Shown: piece by piece, positions 1 to 6,539 of the stretch
How the letters are laid out: each line of letters begins with the position of its first letter
How positions within the stretch are numbered: the stretch's first letter is position 1
NCBI GenBank assembly: GCA_905198295.1
Contig: CAJKBW010000059.1
Coordinates: forward strand, 1-18,074
Length of the DNA: 18,074 nucleotides
Direction: 5' to 3'
DNA from: an uncultured Oscillospiraceae bacterium
Lineage (GTDB): Bacteria; Bacillota; Clostridia; Oscillospirales; Acutalibacteraceae
Made by a program: the position numbers and the translations under genes
Notes under the pieces: generated by a model
What the model was told of the DNA's origin: nothing
Seen by the model: the letters and a program-made list of their open reading frames with translations, nothing else
Database searches by the model: none

Positions 1-55
1 GTTCCTCAGGAAGAAGCGCTGTCGGGACGAAGTTCCTCCTGCCGCTGGTGCGGCA
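1..55. repeat. Hairpin-rich repeat, copy 1 (cut by window start)
   Basis: These 55 bases recur without mismatch at 111-165, giving a 110-bp period. Two hairpins are visible: GGGAC (24-28) with GTTCC (32-36) around a GAA loop, and TGCCGC (40-45) with GCGGCA (50-55) around TGGT. The first hairpin of the fuller copy would lie off the window edge. No open reading frame with family resemblance covers it. Whether it acts as DNA or RNA is unknown. Confidence 0.85.
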
Positions 56-93
56 CCGCCCTTCTTCCGATTCAGCGTAGATTCTTGTGGGAA

Positions 94-165
94 TGAGGAA
101 CCGCGGTGCGGTTCCTCAGGAAGAAGCGCTGTCGGGACGAAGTTCCTCCTGCCGCTGGTGCGGCA
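94..165. repeat. Hairpin-rich repeat, copy 2 (complete)
   Basis: The part from 111 to 165 is identical to 1-55. It is preceded by a perfect 11-bp hairpin, TGAGGAACCGC (94-104) and GCGGTTCCTCA (108-118) around GGT. Then follow GGGAC/GTTCC (134-138/142-146) and TGCCGC/GCGGCA (150-155/160-165). The three hairpins lie 57 bp ahead of the CofE-like start codon, so the element could sit in that gene's 5' leader. It could equally be a dispersed repeat. A diverged relative lies at 12739-12819. Confidence 0.8.
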
Positions 166-221
166 TCCAAAACAAGGTGATCCGCCGCAGGAATGCGGCA
201 CAAATATAAAAAGAATGGTGA

Positions 222-1421
222 TTGATTGTGGAACGCAAGGTTGGTACAATAGCCAGGGGCATTCGTTGCCCGATTATTCGTGAAGGGGATGACCTGTCCT
301 CCATCGTGGTCAATAGCGTACTGGAAGCGGCGGAGCAGGAAGGCTTTGCGCTGCGCGACCGTGACGTGGTCGCGGTCACGGAATCTATTGTAGCCCGTGC
401 GCAAGGTAACTACGCTGCGGTTGCGGCGGTGGCTGCCGACGTTAAAGCGAAGCTCGGTGGAGAAACCATTGGGGTGATTTTCCCTATTCTGTCCCGCAAC
501 CGCTTCGCCATCTGTCTGCGGGGTATCGCGCAGGGAGCGAAAAAGGTGGTCCTGATGCTCAGCTATCCCAGTGATGAGGTGGGTAACCAGCTCGTCTCGC
601 TTGATCAGCTGGACGAGGCGGGGATTAATCCCTATACCGATCTGCTGACGCTGGAGGAATATCGCAGATTGTTCGGAGAAAATAAACACCCATTTACCGG
701 TGTGGATTATGTGCAGTATTATGGTGATCTGGTGCGGCAGTCCGGTGCCGCGTGCGAAATCATCTTCGCCAACGACCCCCGGCGCATCCTCGCCTACACC
801 AAAAACGTGCTGCACTGCGATATTCATACCCGTGCAAGAACCAAACGGCTGCTTAAGGCTGCTGGCGGCGAGCGGGTGTTTGGCCTCGATGAAATCCTCA
901 ACGCCCCGGTGGACGGCAGCGGCTATAACGAAAATTTCGGCCTGCTTGGCTCCAACAAATCTACCGAGGATAAAATCAAGCTGTTCCCGCGTGACTGCAC
1001 CGATCTCGTGATGGATGTGCAGAAGCAGCTGCTGGCGAAGACCGGCAGGCATGTGGAGGTTATGGTGTATGGTGATGGCGCGTTCAAGGATCCGGTGGGC
1101 AAGATCTGGGAGTTGGCCGATCCCTGCGTTTCCGCCGGCAACACCCCCGGCCTTGAGGGTACTCCGAACGAGATCAAATTGAAATATCTGGCAGACAACG
1201 ATTTCGCAGATCTGTCCGGCGAGGCGCTGCAGAAGGCCATCGAAACCCAGATCAAGGAAAAGAAAGACAATCTGGTCGGCGATATGGCATCACAGGGCAC
1301 AACTCCCCGGCGATTCACTGACCTGCTCGGCTCGCTGAGCGATCTGACCAGCGGTTCTGGTGACAAAGGTACCCCGGTGGTGCTCATTCAGGGATATTTT
1401 GATAATTTCACTAACGCCTGA
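222..1421 (+). CDS. Coenzyme F420-0:L-glutamate ligase-like protein (CofE/FbiB family)
   Basis: The 399-residue product matches, by recognition, the Firmicutes branch of the F420-0:gamma-glutamyl ligase family. The archaeal founder (CofE) uses GTP to add L-glutamate to F420-0. Visible family stretches include the N-terminal RGIRCPIIREGDDL (residues 12-25), VAVTESIVARAQGNY near 49-63, VMVYGDGAFKDPVGKIWELA near 281-300, and a C-terminal GSGDKGTPVVLIQGYFDN. The protein is longer than archaeal CofE (about 250 residues). The frame opens at TTG 222, with GTG 228 as an equally good start; neither has a clear Shine-Dalgarno site. No F420 pathway gene lies nearby, and gut Clostridia are not known to make F420, so the actual substrate is open. 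The gene is monocistronic, ending just before a strong terminator. Confidence 0.85.
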   Translation: MIVERKVGTIARGIRCPIIREGDDLSSIVVNSVLEAAEQEGFALRDRDVVAVTESIVARAQGNYAAVAAVAADVKAKLGGETIGVIFPILSRNRFAICLRGIAQGAKKVVLMLSYPSDEVGNQLVSLDQLDEAGINPYTDLLTLEEYRRLFGENKHPFTGVDYVQYYGDLVRQSGAACEIIFANDPRRILAYTKNVLHCDIHTRARTKRLLKAAGGERVFGLDEILNAPVDGSGYNENFGLLGSNKSTEDKIKLFPRDCTDLVMDVQKQLLAKTGRHVEVMVYGDGAFKDPVGKIWELADPCVSAGNTPGLEGTPNEIKLKYLADNDFADLSGEALQKAIETQIKEKKDNLVGDMASQGTTPRRFTDLLGSLSDLTSGSGDKGTPVVLIQGYFDNFTNA

Positions 1422-1443
1422 TAATGGCGTGCTGCTGTTATAC

Positions 1444-1480
1444 AAAAAGAGGTCTGACCTGTTTGGTCAGACCTCTTTTT
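1444..1480 (+). terminator. Intrinsic terminator after the CofE-like gene
   Basis: A perfect 16-bp inverted repeat (1444-1459 and 1465-1480) surrounds a 5-base loop. The stem starts in AAAAA and ends in TTTTT, so it can work in both directions. It begins 22 bases after the stop codon at 1419-1421. Confidence 0.93.
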
Positions 1481-1696
1481 GTCGGTAATATAGCGGATGA
1501 CAGAAAAGGCGGTGGACATGCCTGTACAGAATATTGTTCTGTCCGCCGCATGCGTCATGGCGCGTTGGCACGCTTTTTCCGCGATTATCCGCTGTGGGTA
1601 AACGGAATAAAACCTCACCCATTTTCCATTGCTTTCCGGCTTTCGCCTTATCCAATTTGTGCTTGCTATGGGCCTGCAATTTTATTCTGACGATAA
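1481..1696. other. Intergenic stretch without a recognisable gene
   Basis: Two terminators bound this 216-bp piece. Short open frames cross it but none has a ribosome binding site, and one runs through the upstream terminator. The only structure I see is ACAGAA/TTCTGT (1526-1531/1537-1542), flanked by GGCGG (1508-1512) and CCGCC (1543-1547), which could form a bulged hairpin. Confidence 0.6.
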
Positions 1697-1742
1697 ATAA
1701 AAACCGGCCCGCCGCCCCATAGGGGGCGCGGCGGGCTGGTTT
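1697..1742 (-). terminator. Intrinsic terminator of the oxygen-defence operon
   Basis: On the minus strand, AAACCAGCCCGCCGC pairs with GCGGCGGGCCGGTTT across a C-rich/G-rich apex with one small bulge, followed by a T-rich run (TTTTTATTTAT). It starts about 11 bases after the ferritin stop codon. Confidence 0.9.
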
Positions 1743-1752
1743 ATGTTCACGG

Positions 1753-2268
1753 TTACAGCACCAGCGACGGAGCGGTATATACCCGCGCCTGAAGCTCGCT
1801 GTTGAGCATATACAGACTCTTCGGATCCGAACCAAACAGCTCCATCTTGGAGATCAGATCGTTGGCGTTGGTTTCCTCCTCGCCCTGCTCCTTGATAAAC
1901 CAGTCGAGGAACTGCATGGTACGGAAATCCTTCACCTCAAACGCCGCGGCATAAATGGTATTGATCAGTGAGGTGACATAAATTTCATGCTCCAGCCCCG
2001 CCTTGAGCGGCGCCATATTGTCGGCGAACACTTTATCGGGCTTGGCAATCGCCTCGAGGGTCACCTTTTCGTTGTTGTTCTGCAGGTACTGATAGAACAG
2101 CAGCGCATGATCGCGCTCCTCCTGCGCCTGCACGCGGTACCAGTTGGCAAAACCCTCCAGACCCACGCTCTCGTAGTAGTTGGAAAAATCCAGATACAGA
2201 TACGCGGAATAAAACTCCTTATTGATCTGCTCATTGAGCAGTTCAGCCACTTTCTTATCGAGCATCAT
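1753..2268 (-). CDS. ftnA: Non-heme ferritin (FtnA type)
   Basis: The 171-residue protein is a bacterial ferritin, which oxidises Fe(II) at a di-iron centre and stores it in a 24-subunit cage. The ferroxidase ligands are all present: E18, E51 and H54 (in EERDH), E95, Q128 and E131, with Y25 nearby. Length is normal (about 165-170). Tandem ATG codons at 2268 and 2265 follow AAAGGAG; the second start, giving 170 residues, has the better spacing. It is the last gene of the operon, two bases after the Bfd-like gene. This context fits trapping of iron that would otherwise drive Fenton chemistry after oxygen exposure. No heme-binding Met, as in bacterioferritin, is evident. Confidence 0.95.
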   Translation of the reverse strand: MMLDKKVAELLNEQINKEFYSAYLYLDFSNYYESVGLEGFANWYRVQAQEERDHALLFYQYLQNNNEKVTLEAIAKPDKVFADNMAPLKAGLEHEIYVTSLINTIYAAAFEVKDFRTMQFLDWFIKEQGEEETNANDLISKMELFGSDPKSLYMLNSELQARVYTAPSLVL

Positions 2269-2270
2269 AT

Positions 2271-2465
2271 TCACTCCTTTTGCTGTTTTTCGCGGACCAG
2301 CTCGGCGACGAAATGCCGGATAAACTCCTGGCAGCGCCCGCAGCCCTTCCCGCACCGGGTAACCGCGCTGACTTCTTCATACGTGGACGCCCCGGCTGCC
2401 ACCGCCGTCGCGATATCCCCATAGGTCACGCCGCAGCAGCTGCACGCCTTTTTCTCCGTGTTCAT
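2271..2465 (-). CDS. Bfd-like [2Fe-2S] protein (bacterioferritin-associated ferredoxin family)
   Basis: This 64-residue protein carries the Bfd-type cysteine pattern: C8-x-C10 in an N-terminal CSCCGVT segment and C42-x-x-C45 in GKGCGRCQEFI, with an extra C11 and C38. In the family, Bfd donates electrons to bacterioferritin to mobilise stored Fe(III); similar domains also occur in NirB and in scaffold proteins. The ATG at 2465 overlaps the rubredoxin TGA as ATGA, so translation is probably coupled. No good Shine-Dalgarno is present, consistent with coupling. The ferritin gene starts two bases later, which suggests that this protein serves that ferritin (inference). Confidence 0.87.
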   Translation of the reverse strand: MNTEKKACSCCGVTYGDIATAVAAGASTYEEVSAVTRCGKGCGRCQEFIRHFVAELVREKQQKE

Positions 2466-2617
2466 TCCGCCGAAAACTGATCCTTGCCGACCCCGCACAG
2501 CGGGCAGACAAAATCTTCCGGCACATCCTCCCACTTGGTGCCCGGCGCGATGCCGTTATCCGGATCCCCGGCCGCCTCGTCGTATTCGTAGCCACACACG
2601 TCACAGATGTACTTCAT
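2462..2617 (-). CDS. Rubredoxin
   Basis: Direct translation of the minus strand gives a 51-residue rubredoxin beginning MKYICDVCGYEYD. Both metal-binding knuckles are present, C5-x-x-C8 and C38-P-L-C41, and it has the usual aromatic residues (Y10, Y12, W29, F36). It holds one Fe and carries single electrons in the cytoplasm, here most likely to desulfoferrodoxin or to the flavodiiron protein. The ATG at 2617 follows AAGGAGG with an 8-base spacer. Thioredoxin ends 16 bases upstream, and the Bfd-like start codon overlaps the stop. The gene is shorter than common ORF cut-offs and is easily missed. Confidence 0.96.
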   Translation of the reverse strand: MKYICDVCGYEYDEAAGDPDNGIAPGTKWEDVPEDFVCPLCGVGKDQFSAE

Positions 2618-2633
2618 TTGTGTTTCCTCCTTT

Positions 2634-2942
2634 TTATTTCAGCAGCGACAGAATCGCCGCTTTATCCCGAAGACCGACCAGCGTATCGGTCACGCGGCCC
2701 TCTTTGAAAAACACCAGGGTCGGAATGCTCATGATGCCGAACTGCTGCGCAAGCTCCGGCTGCTCATCCACATTCACCTTGGCAATAACCGCACCGTCGG
2801 TTTCGGCCGCGATCTCCTCGAGAATCGGCGCAAGCATCCGGCACGGTCCGCACCACGGTGCCCAGAAATCCACTAAAACCGGCTTTTTCGCCTGCAGGAC
2901 CTCTTGCTGAAAATTTTCTTTTGTCACATGCACAATGCTCAT
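2634..2942 (-). CDS. trxA: Thioredoxin
   Basis: The 102-residue protein is a classical thioredoxin, a cytoplasmic disulfide reductase. The active site is W30-C31-G32-P33-C34 after the VLVDFWA strand, and the cis-proline is P74 in MSIPT. Length is typical. ATG 2942 follows AAAGGAA at 8 bases; an upstream in-frame extension lies inside the preceding gene and has no family match. No thioredoxin reductase gene is in the window, so reduction must come from elsewhere. Its place between desulfoferrodoxin and rubredoxin implies co-induction under oxidative stress. Confidence 0.95.
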   Translation of the reverse strand: MSIVHVTKENFQQEVLQAKKPVLVDFWAPWCGPCRMLAPILEEIAAETDGAVIAKVNVDEQPELAQQFGIMSIPTLVFFKEGRVTDTLVGLRDKAAILSLLK

Positions 2943-2961
2943 CGGTTCCGTTCCTTTCCAT

Positions 2962-3336
2962 TCAGGCCTTCCACAGACCGTGCAGATTGCAATAGGCGTA
3001 TACGGCGGTAATCTCGTCGTCCTCGCCGATGAAGAACTCTGCCTTCGGCGCCGCACCCGGCGCCAGCATCTTACGCTGGTTCCCCTGCTGCGTCTCCAGC
3101 GATATCCACTGGATATAATGCTCCTCGGTCATCGGATGTTCCACCTCACCGACCGTGACGCTGACTTTATGCCCCTTGACAGCATACACCGGAACATGCT
3201 TTTCACCGGCCGCCTCGGTAGTGTTCGGCACAAGCTCGGTCATTTTTTCGCCGCAGCACATCACCGGTACACCCTTATCCTCGACAAAGGCAATGATGTT
3301 CCCGCAATGCAGGCATTTAAAAAAACGCTGTTTCAT
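2962..3336 (-). CDS. dfx: Desulfoferrodoxin (superoxide reductase, two-iron type)
   Basis: The 124-residue protein reduces superoxide to peroxide without making O2, the usual anaerobe alternative to superoxide dismutase. The N-terminal desulforedoxin-like domain has C8-x-x-C11 and C27-C28, which would hold an FeCys4 centre, so it is the two-iron class. The catalytic Fe ligands are H47, H67 (EHPM), H73, C116 and H119 (CNLHG), with the EK pair at 45-46 just before H47. ATG 3336 follows AAAGGATGG. The gene lies 83 bases after the flavodiiron gene and 19 before thioredoxin. Rubredoxin, two genes downstream, is its expected electron donor. Confidence 0.95.
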   Translation of the reverse strand: MKQRFFKCLHCGNIIAFVEDKGVPVMCCGEKMTELVPNTTEAAGEKHVPVYAVKGHKVSVTVGEVEHPMTEEHYIQWISLETQQGNQRKMLAPGAAPKAEFFIGEDDEITAVYAYCNLHGLWKA

Positions 3337-3382
3337 GGACAACCATCCTTTCTTCGCGCTTTCGCGCCTTTCCCTTTTTAGC

Positions 3383-3407
3383 CGGGCAGCAGCAATTAGC
3401 CTGCCCG
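3383..3407 (-). other. Intergenic hairpin between flavodiiron and desulfoferrodoxin genes
   Basis: A perfect 7-bp stem, CGGGCAG (3383-3389) with CTGCCCG (3401-3407), sits in the only sizeable gap of the operon. No T-run follows on the minus strand, so it is not a standard terminator. It might protect or process the transcript, altering the ratio of the genes on either side (inference). Confidence 0.5.
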
Positions 3408-3419
3408 CACAAATCACAG

Positions 3420-5264
3420 TTATGCCAGCGGCTCGAAATCCTCCGCGCCGTGCTTGCACAGCGGGCAGATGAAATCGGCCGGCAGCGTGTCACCCTCATA
3501 CACATAGCCGCAGATTTTACACACAAATCCCTTCTTCTTCTCCTGCGCCGGCTGAGGCTTGGGTTTGATATGCTCAAAATAGTAAGCATAGGTGGCCGAC
3601 GGTTCATCCGACAGCACCCGCGCCTCGGTTATCTCGGCGGTGAACAGCGTGTGGGTGCCGCAGTCCTGCTGCTCAATTACCCGGGCGGAAATGAACGCAT
3701 TCGTATACTGCGGGAGATACATCAGTCCGTTTTCGCTGCGTGCCTGCGGCACGTCGGCGGAGAATTTTTCGGTATCCCGCCCGCTCTGGAACCCGAAATG
3801 ACGGAACACCTCAAACGGTACCGCAGTGGACAGCACTGACAGATTGAACACACCTGCGCTGCAAATCATATCGTGTGTGAAATTCGCCTTGTTGACCGCT
3901 ACGGCGATCCGCTTAGGTTCATCGGTGACCTGCATGACCGTGTTGATGATACAGCCGTTGTCGCGTCCGCCGTCCCGGGTGCTGAGTACAAACAACCCGT
4001 AGCTGATATCGAACAGCGCGTTCTGCTCAATCTTTTTGCCGGAGGCCGGCGCAACAGAAGCCGCCGGTGCCATCGACTCCAAAATCTCCTGCACAACCGC
4101 ATCCAGCTGCGCGAGCTGCTCCTCGCGCAGGGCGGATTTCAGCGTCACAGAAGCGGGCAGAAGCGTCATGTTTTTGCACCCGTCCAGCAGGCCGCGCATC
4201 AGGCCGCCGGCCGACGCTGCCCACGAGCCGTTTTCCACCAGTGAAATGGTGCGGTTCTGCCAGTTATGAGCGGCCAGCTCATGCAGCAGGTTTTCCATAT
4301 TGACAAAGATTCCCGCATTATAGGTGGAGGAAGCAAACACCGCATGGCTGTACCGGAACGCCTCCGCGATAATATAGGAGGGATCGGTGGCGGACACGTC
4401 GTACACCGCCACTTTTTTGCCCGCAGCGGCCAGTTTGCAGGCGAGGATTTCCGCGGCGTTCGCCGTATTGCCGTAAATCGAACCGTAGGCGATCAGTACC
4501 CCTTCCTCCTCGGGGGTATAGGTGCTCCATTTCTGGTATTTTTCGATAAAATCACCCAAGCGGCGGCGCCAGACAAACCCGTGCAGCGGGCAGATCATCT
4601 GAATGTCCACTTTCGCGGCTTTTTTGAGCACCGCCTGCACCTGGGTGCCGTATTTGCCGACGATATTCACGTAATACCGCCGCGCCTCGGCCATATAATC
4701 CCGGTCAAAATCCACTTCATCGGCAAACAGGCGGCCGTCAAGTGCGCCGAAGGTGCCGAACGCATCGGCCGAAAACAGGATCTTTCCGGTGGTTTCATAG
4801 GTCATCATCACTTCCGGCCAGTGCACCATTGGCGCTGACAGGAACGTGAAAGAGCGTCTGCCGGTCGAAAGGGTGTCGCCCTCCTTGACCAGCCGGGTGC
4901 GCGCGTCCACGTCAAAGGCGAAAAACTGCTTCATCATTGCGGCGGCTTTTTGCCCGCAGACGATCTGCACCTCCGGATACCGCTGCACCAGGTCGTCAAT
5001 GGTGGCCGCATGATCCGGCTCCATATGGTTGACCACCAGATAGTCCAGCTTCCGGCCGGCCAGCAGATGCCGGATATTCTCGAAAAACACATCCGCCACC
5101 GCGTGGTCCACTGTATCGATGACCATTGTCTTTTCGTCCGAGACAAAATAAGCGTTGTACGACATGCCTGCCGGCACCGGATACACGTTCTCAAACAGCG
5201 CTATGCGCCGGTCGTTTCCGCCGATCCATGCGATATCCTCGGTCACCTGTCTGTAACAATACAT
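3420..5264 (-). CDS. Four-module flavodiiron protein (beta-lactamase-like diiron + flavodoxin + flavin reductase + rubredoxin)
   Basis: This 614-residue fusion should reduce O2 (or NO) at a diiron site. Module 1 (about 1-250) is the metallo-beta-lactamase-like core with H80, E82, D84, H85, H148, D167 and H228 as expected Fe ligands, the full O2-reducing set. Module 2 (about 255-395) is flavodoxin-like, with an FMN phosphate loop at GSIYGNT (261-267). Module 3 (about 415-565) is a flavin-reductase-like FMN domain (FVLSTRDGG, FNLSVLS). Module 4 (about 578-614) is rubredoxin with C582-C585 and C600-C603. The usual core is about 400 residues. ATG 5264 follows AAGGATG. It is the first gene of the operon, behind an extended -10 promoter. 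Such fusions let the protein draw electrons from its own flavin and rubredoxin parts. Confidence 0.95.
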   Translation of the reverse strand: MYCYRQVTEDIAWIGGNDRRIALFENVYPVPAGMSYNAYFVSDEKTMVIDTVDHAVADVFFENIRHLLAGRKLDYLVVNHMEPDHAATIDDLVQRYPEVQIVCGQKAAAMMKQFFAFDVDARTRLVKEGDTLSTGRRSFTFLSAPMVHWPEVMMTYETTGKILFSADAFGTFGALDGRLFADEVDFDRDYMAEARRYYVNIVGKYGTQVQAVLKKAAKVDIQMICPLHGFVWRRRLGDFIEKYQKWSTYTPEEEGVLIAYGSIYGNTANAAEILACKLAAAGKKVAVYDVSATDPSYIIAEAFRYSHAVFASSTYNAGIFVNMENLLHELAAHNWQNRTISLVENGSWAASAGGLMRGLLDGCKNMTLLPASVTLKSALREEQLAQLDAVVQEILESMAPAASVAPASGKKIEQNALFDISYGLFVLSTRDGGRDNGCIINTVMQVTDEPKRIAVAVNKANFTHDMICSAGVFNLSVLSTAVPFEVFRHFGFQSGRDTEKFSADVPQARSENGLMYLPQYTNAFISARVIEQQDCGTHTLFTAEITEARVLSDEPSATYAYYFEHIKPKPQPAQEKKKGFVCKICGYVYEGDTLPADFICPLCKHGAEDFEPLA

Positions 5265-5346
5265 GGTGATTCACATCCTTGCTGCAAGAAATTGCGCCGG
5301 CCGCAGTCTGCGGTGCCGGCCGCGCCTCCGTATGCTGCGGGAGGCT
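5265..5346 (-). promoter_or_regulatory. Structured 5' leader of the oxygen-defence operon
   Basis: Between the predicted start of transcription (about 5366) and the first ATG lie two hairpins: CCTCC/GGAGG, and a longer one with GCCGGC and CGCA (5296-5305) paired to TGCG and GCCGGC (5309-5320) around a 2-base bulge. No T-run follows, so an attenuator is not shown. The leader may affect translation or mRNA life. Confidence 0.45.
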
Positions 5347-5372
5347 AAACTCTACTTGATCGCTCTGCAATT

Positions 5373-5400
5373 ATTATAGCACATGCGCGCCAAAAGTAAA
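5373..5400 (-). promoter_or_regulatory. Predicted sigma-A promoter of the oxygen-defence operon, with a PerR-like half palindrome
   Basis: On the minus strand TTTACT (-35), a 16-base spacer and a consensus TATAAT (-10) preceded by TG (extended -10) point into the flavodiiron gene. The 15 bases CTATAATAATTGCAG over the -10 match 10 of 15 positions of the PerR box as I know it (TTATAATTATTATAA). Clostridial PerR controls genes of this kind. The match is partly forced by TATAAT itself, so repressor binding is only a suggestion. Confidence 0.55.
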
Positions 5401-5491
5401 CGGGCATTTTGGGAAAAGTTGGAGCGGTTTGTCCCGGCAAATTCGTGCGGGCGGACAGATGCGTACGGCATCCTTAGTCTGACCGGAGGAA

Positions 5492-5523
5492 AGAAAAAAA
5501 TACCGCCGGGTTTTCCCGGCGGC
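5492..5523 (-). terminator. Intrinsic terminator of the alpha/beta hydrolase gene
   Basis: CCGCCGGG (5503-5510) pairs perfectly with CCCGGCGG (5515-5522) around a TTTT loop. On the minus strand the stem is followed by TATTTTTTTTC. It starts 15 bases after the hydrolase stop codon. Confidence 0.92.
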
Positions 5524-5537
5524 GGAAAAACAGCGGC

Positions 5538-6350
5538 TCAGCTGCGCAGCGCATCCAGAAACAGGCGGTTGAAGCGCTCCAGCTCGTCGTAAACGATGCC
5601 GTGACCGGAATTTTCCAGCGTGATGCGTTTGGCGCCGCGGATGCCCTGCTGCTGGATCTCCGCGAGCGCGGTGGAAACGACGACATCCTTGGCGCCGTGC
5701 AGGATAAAAGCCGGCACCTGTACCGCCGCCAGATCGCGGCGGCCGTCTTCGTCACGCAGCGCGATCGCCGCCTGTACCGTTCCCAGACCGGATGCCGACA
5801 GTGCGATGTCCTTAAACCAGTCCTTTGCGGCATCGCTCTGCGGGCTGGCAAACAGCTGTTCATGGCTGAAATGCTGGGCCAGCAATGGCCGGTCGGTCTC
5901 CGCCAGACGGATCAGGTCATCCACCTGACCACGCGGCAGACCATACGGAAAATCGGGGCGCTGCACCCAGCAGGGCGCCGCTGCCGCAAGCAGGATCAGC
6001 TTTTTGACGCCGGCACCGCGGAAACGGCGCATATACCGCAGCGCAATCGCGCCGCCCATCGAAAAGCCCACGAGGGTGAAACGATTAAGGCCGAGCGTCT
6101 GCACTACGCGGTACACGTCGTCCGCCATACGGTCATAATGATAGCCGGAGACCGGCGCATCCGAGCGGCCGAAGCCGCGCAGGTCGAGCGCCACCACCCG
6201 ATAGCCGAGCCGGGTGAGCAACTCGATCTGGTATTCATACATCAAATGCGAAAGCGGCCAGCCGTGTATCAACAGCACCGCGTCTGGATTGCGGGGGTTC
6301 CAATCGTACACGGCAATACGGCAGCCGCGATCGGTTGTTACGTAAAACAT
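5538..6350 (-). CDS. Alpha/beta hydrolase (non-heme chloroperoxidase-like fold)
   Basis: The 270-residue protein has a complete alpha/beta-hydrolase layout: the oxyanion segment HGWPLS (29-34), the nucleophile elbow GFSMGG with S97, acid D222 (GAKDVV) and H250 (NSGHG). DLRGFGRSD (56-64) is typical of the branch named after bacterial non-heme chloroperoxidases and esterases. The true substrate cannot be read from sequence; peroxidase naming in this branch usually reflects a side activity. ATG 6350 follows AAAGGA by 10 bases and is preferred to a TTG 24 bases upstream. No signal peptide is seen, so it is cytoplasmic. It is separately terminated, without an operon partner. Confidence 0.88.
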   Translation of the reverse strand: MFYVTTDRGCRIAVYDWNPRNPDAVLLIHGWPLSHLMYEYQIELLTRLGYRVVALDLRGFGRSDAPVSGYHYDRMADDVYRVVQTLGLNRFTLVGFSMGGAIALRYMRRFRGAGVKKLILLAAAAPCWVQRPDFPYGLPRGQVDDLIRLAETDRPLLAQHFSHEQLFASPQSDAAKDWFKDIALSASGLGTVQAAIALRDEDGRRDLAAVQVPAFILHGAKDVVVSTALAEIQQQGIRGAKRITLENSGHGIVYDELERFNRLFLDALRS

Positions 6351-6539
6351 GACACCGGAATCCTTTCTGTCCAAAAATAACAGGGGTTATCCCAGTGTAT
6401 GCATATGGTCAGGGAGATGGTGCGCGCCGGACAGGCTTTAAGATGAGCAGGGTCGAACCCGTCCCGTCTCAACTGGTGCAGGACAGCGTCTGTCGGCGTT
6501 TTCGTCCCCAAACCGGATTGTGTTCCATCCCGTTTATCT
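6351..6539. other. Intergenic stretch without a recognisable gene
   Basis: Small open frames here have no family resemblance or ribosome binding site. A short GACAG/CTGTC hairpin lies at 6482-6494. I found no convincing promoter for the hydrolase gene, although one must lie here or farther upstream. Confidence 0.55.

Noticed and set aside
1..165. CRISPR array
   Set aside because: Only two repeat units are seen, the repeat is 55 bases with a 110-bp period, and no cas gene is in the window.
72..1052. 326-residue open frame on the minus strand over the CofE-like gene
   Set aside because: It is antisense to a clear family member, runs through the repeats, and has no recognisable domain.
1424..1690. 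88-residue plus-strand frame after the CofE-like gene
   Set aside because: It runs through the strong terminator at 1444-1480 and has no Shine-Dalgarno site or family match.
6448..6462. tRNA T-arm look-alike (GGGTTCGACCC on the minus strand)
   Set aside because: The five-base stem around TTCGA does not pair properly and no acceptor, D or anticodon arm is present.
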